Assembly (NCBI GenBank): GCA_038230515.1
Contig: JBBRND010000004.1
Coordinates: 1-64,000 of the forward strand
Reading direction: 5' to 3'
Length of the DNA: 64,000 nt
DNA from: JAPLDB01 sp038230515
GTDB lineage: Bacteria; Bacteroidota; Bacteroidia; AKYH767-A; 2013-40CM-41-45
The notes below the pieces were generated by a model that was given only the letters and a program-made list of their open reading frames with translations, had not been told where the DNA came from and made no database searches. The first letter of the stretch is position 1. Every line of letters begins with the position of its first letter. The position numbers and the translations under genes were made by a program. Positions 60,501 through 64,000 of the stretch are shown piece after piece.

Positions 60501-62079
60501 CACCGACAAACGTAGAGTAGATCAATGCTGTTCCTGTTGAATTAATTTTTGTAACGTAAATATCCCATTGACCTCCGTTGTAAGTTACATCGTACGCTCC
60601 GGCAGTCGTGGGATAGCCGCTCTGCGCAAACCCTGCGATGTATACGTCATAGTTACCATCAACCTGAATGCTGTGGCAATGATCTTCATTCGGTCCGCCA
60701 ATCATTGTAGAAAAAATTACCGCGCTGCCGGTAGGATTCAGCTTCGTTACAAAAATATCCCACGGACCGCCAGCATAAGCGCTTTGATAAGCACCCGCTG
60801 TAGTGGGATACACACCGCTTGATTGGCCAACTACATAAGCGTTGCCCAGATTATCAATTTCTAATGATGCACCGTAATCATCCTGTGCATTGCCCATCAA
60901 CGTTGAGTAAACGAAAGCACTTCCGCTTGAATTCAGTTTAAAACAAAACGGATCATACAAGCCTCCAGCATAAGCAGTATGGAACGCACCAGCAGTGGTG
61001 GGAAAATTTAGACTTGCGGTTGTACCCGCTACATACACATCGTTGGTTACAGGATCAATCTTCGTTGTATAGCCAGCATCGACATCATTACCTCCAACAA
61101 AAGTTGAAAAGACCAATGCAGTTCCTGTTGGATTAAGTTTGAAAACAAACGCATCCATATTTCCTCCCCATCCTGTTTGGTAAGCGCCTGCTGTTGTCGG
61201 AAAGTTAGGACTGAATGTTCTTCCTGTTACATAAATATTTCCAGTTGCGTCTAAAGAGATTCCGCCAGTGTATTCATAGTCATCCGAACTTCCCCCGACA
61301 AAAGTTGAGTAGATCAAAGCAGGATCAATAATAAGCGGATAGTTTTTATTGTATTGCTCTGTAGTGAAGCCAACAGTTGCACCATCAAGCAAACGATAGT
61401 GAACTTTAACCGGAACTTCTTTTCCGTTGATGATCTGATAGGATTTCGGGAGGTAATCTTTGAGTTCGGTAAGATGAGTGGTGATGCAAAGAGTTCCGTC
61501 TTTATTAACCAGCAAAGATTTTATTCCTGAGTATTTCATTTTTATGGAGGCGATGTTTCCTCCCGGCTGAATGGTATAATCGTATTTTACTTCACCATTC
61601 AATACATAATATTTCAGATCCACATCATTGTAAAGATTTTTGTAGAGTAAAGCATTGTAGTTCTGCAAATCGCTTTTCCAGTTGCTGTTATTATTGCCAA
61701 GAAAATAATTACTGCGCGAAGCAAGTGGTTCGCTTCCGTGGAGAAAGCAATTGCTGTTGCTCCCCTTAAAATTAAGCTGAACACTTTCTGAGAAGGCATC
61801 GCCCGTTTGCAGAATGGCATCAGGGTTTTCAAAATCTTTTTCAGCATGAGTTGTTTTTATGATTTGAAATGCAACCCCTTCATTACTGAATTGCATGACT
61901 CCCTTACTGAAATGTAAAAGGTACTTGTCTTTATCATCGGGAGATTGGGAAAAGAAATGTGGGAACTGGAAATGTTTGTCCTCACGGGGGGATACCGCAA
62001 AAGAAAAATGCGATGCAATCAGAAAGAAGAATGCAAGACAGAAAAGATAAAGACGATTTTCTTTTCGGGGAGCGCGCAT
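57586..62079 (-). CDS. Giant secreted SBBP/PKD protein, gliding-motility C-terminal domain (T9SS type B)
   Basis: A 1497-residue surface protein. Signal peptide (LYLFCLAFFFLIASHFSFA); an N-terminal domain to about 250 common to SBBP proteins; seven SBBP repeats of about 62 residues (about 255-690; ALIYSTFVGGS ... NIYVTG ... FPTTAGAYQ); nine PKD domains (about 702-1400, WNFGDG cores); and a CHU_C/gliding C-terminal sorting domain (IPNCFTPNGDGLNERF ... IFNRWGQLVFES ... GVYAW-like VYAWILKGDHTYRQGSVTVVK). PKD domains 2-7 alternate between two subtypes. Likely an adhesin or surface fibre exported by T9SS. Confidence 0.92.
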   Translation of the reverse strand: MRAPRKENRLYLFCLAFFFLIASHFSFAVSPREDKHFQFPHFFSQSPDDKDKYLLHFSKGVMQFSNEGVAFQIIKTTHAEKDFENPDAILQTGDAFSESVQLNFKGSNSNCFLHGSEPLASRSNYFLGNNNSNWKSDLQNYNALLYKNLYNDVDLKYYVLNGEVKYDYTIQPGGNIASIKMKYSGIKSLLVNKDGTLCITTHLTELKDYLPKSYQIINGKEVPVKVHYRLLDGATVGFTTEQYNKNYPLIIDPALIYSTFVGGSSDDYEYTGGISLDATGNIYVTGRTFSPNFPTTAGAYQTGWGGNMDAFVFKLNPTGTALVFSTFVGGNDVDAGYTTKIDPVTNDVYVAGTTASLNFPTTAGAFHTAYAGGLYDPFCFKLNSSGSAFVYSTLMGNAQDDYGASLEIDNLGNAYVVGQSSGVYPTTAGAYQSAYAGGPWDIFVTKLNPTGSAVIFSTMIGGPNEDHCHSIQVDGNYDVYIAGFAQSGYPTTAGAYDVTYNGGQWDIYVTKINSTGTALIYSTFVGGSGGEWSWNGLEIDNAGNAYVAGYAPAGFPTTAGAFQTAYGGGAFDAFVFKLNPTGSSLVYSTYVGGTGDDEAWGISLNPNNEVFITGLCSFSYPYTPCAWDTTFNGVQDAFITYINSTGSSLLYSSYIGGAAYDQGYNIIDVGNLVYVAGATSSVDFPHSVGAYDTTWNGAKDIMVFEMDISGVITVTANFNSIASVCLNGSIQFNNTSVNATTYNWDFGDGGTSTLQNPLHTFTTSGLHNVRLIATASCALPDTFIVPVNISDPPVAAFVSNVPCGLTANFTDGSTGAISYAWNFGDAATSASPSPSHTYSIAGNYPVTLIVTNAAGCVDTLQQQVIVSAPSAAAFTFTPPQCTLNVSLQNTSANASTYSWNFGDGTTSTNASPAHTYTDTGTYTIMLITDPGVCADTTSQSVTLHLPPVASFTSVPGCNLVCNFINTTTGAVSFSWNFGDASTSSSPSPTHTYSVGGNYPVSLIATNSFGCSDTILNSIIINPPAVAAFTFNAPQCMLPVSFQNTSANATSLLWNFGDGNTTTATNPTHTFSDSGSYSVTLIANPNQCPDTITQTITLHGLPVAAFSDVPSCNYSCTFINSSIGGVSYTWNFGDASSSIQTAPLHTYPLAGNYFVSLITTDLFGCTDTAQQSIIISNNAVAGFTAAPPPCTLTASFQNTSANTTSYQWIFGDGSSSTDVNPVHVYAISGTYPVMLITDPAGCADTMIQQVTVSRAPVADFTNVGNCTFTMAFQNTSDSADTYTWSFGDGASDVAASPAHTYTSTGNFNVTLTGINSAGCTDTITKQVSVVVFSPAGFVTAYDTCSMQAQFTGTSANSSSSYWYFGDGATSASQAAVHQYAQAGTYPLVFITNRGTICADTLAVAFKATEDPQHGLYIPNCFTPNGDGLNERFTVIDFSKCETYHLLIFNRWGQLVFESDDLSNTWDGRYKGVAVPEDVYAWILKGDHTYRQGSVTVVK

Positions 62080-62158
62080 AAGAGAAAATAGCGAAGATCA
62101 AAGATAGGTGATTGGCGGGATTGGCAAAATAAAAGTAGTTATGCCATTACTGCTCTAC

Positions 62159-62187
62159 AAAAAGAAGGGCTGCCTTACCGGCAGCCC
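62159..62187 (-). terminator. Terminator after the toxin gene, copy 1 of an exact 29-bp repeat
   Basis: On the minus strand, GGGCTGCC-GGTAA-GGCAGCCC then TTCTTTTT: an 8-bp GC stem with a T-run. It begins directly after the toxin stop codon. The identical 29 bp occur at 62731-62759. Confidence 0.92.
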
Positions 62188-62188
62188 C

Positions 62189-62476
62189 TTATTTTACCTT
62201 TTGTTTCCTGCTTTGATGCAAAACTCTGATCACTTCGATATTTTGCTTTAAAGAATCCGAACGGTAATAAATGTTGAAGGGAAATTTTCGAAGGACATGT
62301 TTTCTGATATTTCTGAAAACAACCGGAAACGCTTCAGGATTGGTTTTGATGAAAGCGAAGCCATCATCTACCGCTGATATAAAACGTTCTCCTAATCCCT
62401 GCTGCTGCACCTCATACCAGATGAATGATTCATCAAGATCGCTTTCGGCATCGGTTGAAATAAAAAGAGATGCCAT
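62189..62476 (-). CDS. Type II toxin, RelE/ParE family
   Basis: A 95-residue protein with the ParE/RelE fold: ESFIWYEVQQQGLGERFISAVDDGF (helical hairpin), FRNIRKHVLRKFPFNIYYRSD and IEVIRVLHQSRKQ (beta strands and basic C-terminus). ParE types poison gyrase and RelE types cleave mRNA at ribosomes; the LHQSRK end is nearer the ParE-like group. It overlaps the antitoxin gene by 1 nt. Confidence 0.88.
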   Translation of the reverse strand: MASLFISTDAESDLDESFIWYEVQQQGLGERFISAVDDGFAFIKTNPEAFPVVFRNIRKHVLRKFPFNIYYRSDSLKQNIEVIRVLHQSRKQKVK

Positions 62477-62697
62477 TATTTTTTCTTACCGTACTTTACT
62501 TTCACATCCTCCCACATACTGAATTGAGATTTTCCTTCTTCAATCCGGCTTAAAGTTTCCTGTAGAATCTTTTTATGCTCTTCGGAAATGTCGGGAGAAA
62601 CGGGCGCAGAAGAAATGTCATCCCATAACTCCTGAACCAATTCAATTTTCTCTTCACGATTCAGATTCCGAAAAATATTCTGTTGATCTTTTGTCAT
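62476..62697 (-). CDS. Antitoxin, addiction-module (Unstab_antitox) family
   Basis: A 73-residue acidic protein with NREEKIELVQELWDDISS and HKKILQETLSRIEEGKSQFSMWEDVKVKYGKKK, the pattern of the small addiction-module antitoxins that wrap ParE/RelE toxins. It comes first, so antitoxin is made before toxin. The pair is bounded by two identical terminators. Confidence 0.87.
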   Translation of the reverse strand: MTKDQQNIFRNLNREEKIELVQELWDDISSAPVSPDISEEHKKILQETLSRIEEGKSQFSMWEDVKVKYGKKK

Positions 62698-62730
62698 GGC
62701 AATTGTTTTTATGCAAAGATAAAGGAAAGA

Positions 62731-62759
62731 AAAAAGAAGGGCTGCCTTACCGGCAGCCC
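62731..62759 (-). terminator. Terminator after rpoC, copy 2 of an exact 29-bp repeat
   Basis: The same stem, loop and T-run as 62159-62187, 25 nt past the rpoC stop. It separates the rpoC transcript from the toxin-antitoxin genes. Confidence 0.92.
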
Positions 62760-62784
62760 TCTATTCGTACATTCGTATTTAGTA

Positions 62785-64000
62785 CTACCGCACCATCTGC
62801 TCTTCTTCCTTCTTGGAAGCCATCAGCAAATCGTACTCTTCCTGCGAACCAACGATGATCTTCTCGTATTCGCGCAGACCAGTACCTGCAGGAATGAGGT
62901 GACCAACGATTACGTTCTCTTTCAGTCCGAGAAGGTGATCTACTTTTCCGTTTACGGCAGCTTCGTTCAGCACCTTTGTAGTTTCCTGGAACGATGCCGC
63001 AGAAATCCAACTCTTGGTATGCAAAGATGCCTGTGTGATTCCTTGCAGCACCGGGGACGATGTAGCTGGAACAGCAGGACGAGCTTCAATCAGTTGCGCG
63101 TCTTTACGTTTGAGAATGGAATTCTCTTCACGGAATTTGCGCAGCGTCATGATCTGTCCGGCCTTTGCTTCAGGAGAATCTCCCGGCTCAAGTACCACTA
63201 CTTTATCCATCATCTCATCATTCTCGGTGATAAAGTCCACACGATCTACATATTCTTTTTCAAGTAACATGGTATCTCCCGGATCTTCAATCATCACCTT
63301 GCGCATCATCTGACGAACGATTACTTCAAAGTGTTTGTCGTTAATTTTCACACCCTGCAAACGATATACTTCCTGTACTTCGTTAACAAGATACTCCTGC
63401 ACCATGCTTGGTCCTTTAATAGCAAGAATATCACTCGGAGTGATGGCTCCATCGCTCAATGCTTCTCCTGCTTTTACAAAATCGTTATCCTGAACAAGGA
63501 TGTGTTTCGATAATGCCACCTGATACTTCTTAGTTTCACCATCACGCGATGTAACAATAATTTCTCTATTACCGCGTTTGATGCCACCGTAAGAAACGAT
63601 TCCGTCAATTTCAGAAACCACTGCGGGGTTCGAAGGATTACGCGCTTCGAAAAGTTCTGTAACACGAGGCAGTCCACCGGTAATATCCCCGCTCTTGCCT
63701 GATGCTCTCGGAATTTTTACCAGCACATCTCCGGCTTTAATCTTCTGCCCGCTATTAACCATAATGTGTGCCCCAACAGGAATGTTATAGCCCTTAAGCA
63801 CATCTTTAGTTTCGCCCATAACTTTTATGAGCGGGTTCTTCGTCTTATCTCTTGTTTCGATAATTACTTTTTCCTTATAGCCAGTTTGGTCATCACTTTC
63901 TTCACGGAAAGTAACTCCTTCCTCCACGCTTTCAAAAACGATTTTACCTGCTACTTCAGAAAGGATAACTGCATTGTAAGGATCCCAGTTACAGATTACA
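62785..64000 (-). CDS. rpoC: RNA polymerase beta' subunit, C-terminal part
   Basis: The 3' 405 codons of rpoC; the gene continues beyond the right window edge. The frame is open to base 64000 (ICNWDPYNAVILSEVAGKIVFESVEEGVTF in pieces). Landmarks are GDITGGLPRVTELFEARNPSNPAVVSEIDG, the Bacteroidota-type loop, and KSWISAASFQETTKVLNEAAVNGKVDHLLGLKENVIVGHLIPAGTG in pieces, which belong to the trigger-loop-proximal C-terminal core. The end (EYDLLMASKKEEEQMVR) is normal. It is followed by a strong terminator. Confidence 0.97.
   Translation of the reverse strand, partial: VICNWDPYNAVILSEVAGKIVFESVEEGVTFREESDDQTGYKEKVIIETRDKTKNPLIKVMGETKDVLKGYNIPVGAHIMVNSGQKIKAGDVLVKIPRASGKSGDITGGLPRVTELFEARNPSNPAVVSEIDGIVSYGGIKRGNREIIVTSRDGETKKYQVALSKHILVQDNDFVKAGEALSDGAITPSDILAIKGPSMVQEYLVNEVQEVYRLQGVKINDKHFEVIVRQMMRKVMIEDPGDTMLLEKEYVDRVDFITENDEMMDKVVVLEPGDSPEAKAGQIMTLRKFREENSILKRKDAQLIEARPAVPATSSPVLQGITQASLHTKSWISAASFQETTKVLNEAAVNGKVDHLLGLKENVIVGHLIPAGTGLREYEKIIVGSQEEYDLLMASKKEEEQMVR

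Overview
The window is chromosomal DNA of a Bacteroidota bacterium. The evidence is six secreted proteins with type IX secretion (T9SS) sorting tails (five type A, one gliding-motility type B), Bacteroidota-type promoters (TTTG / TAnnTTTG), the Bacteroidota form of LptD, and typical household genes (tig, clpP, clpX, folA-thyA, feoAB, rpoC). I see no transposase, integrase, phage gene, CRISPR array or rRNA. The only tRNA is tRNA-Leu(TAG).

Layout. 1-1.2 kb: the edge of a lysyl-oxidase-like gene whose reading frame is broken at an A8 run, and a Met/Cys-rich membrane protein. 1.4-10.7 kb: an S9 prolyl oligopeptidase; a minus-strand envelope/redox run (amidase, MCE protein, HdrC- and HdrB-like Fe-S proteins); and divergent lptD. 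10.7-15.7 kb: MORN protein, FadN-type beta-oxidation enzyme, acyl-CoA synthetase. 15.8-18.8 kb: orphan helical protein, a 21-bp repeat array, NHL/T9SS protein. 18.8-26.5 kb: asparagine synthase, glycosyltransferase, YfhO, DUF4834-like and T9SS genes. 26.5-30.3 kb: a 42-bp repeat array, ABC permease, deacetylase-like lipoprotein. 30.4-37.2 kb: clpX, folA/thyA, an ECF-like sigma/anti-sigma pair, tRNA-Leu, tig, clpP, SPOR protein. 37.3-41.1 kb: T9SS protein, repeat array, MlaF/MlaE-like lipid transporter. 41.2-43.8 kb: small lipoprotein and feoAB. 44-48.6 kb: small HTH protein, orphan protein, repeat array, two tandem T9SS paralogues. 48.6-57.5 kb: a surface-glycan region with a second asparagine synthase, four methyltransferases, a glycosyltransferase, a GxxExxY protein, the largest repeat array and a third orphan gene. 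57.6-64 kb: a 1497-residue PKD/SBBP adhesin-like protein, a toxin-antitoxin pair, and the 3' part of rpoC.

The least explained structure is a set of five unrelated tandem arrays, each in an intergenic gap, four with a unit of exactly 21 bp and one of 42 bp. That length is seven codons and also two turns of B-DNA. Three arrays adjoin orphan, mostly helical proteins. Small accessory genes also tend to sit between short direct repeats: the array and orphan gene at 54.3-56.1 kb, the GxxExxY gene at 52.7 kb, and the toxin-antitoxin pair at 62.2 kb. Two further dispersed intergenic repeat families occur, one of them consistently next to start codons. Several genes have a -7 promoter box only 4-5 nt before the start codon, which predicts leaderless mRNAs.
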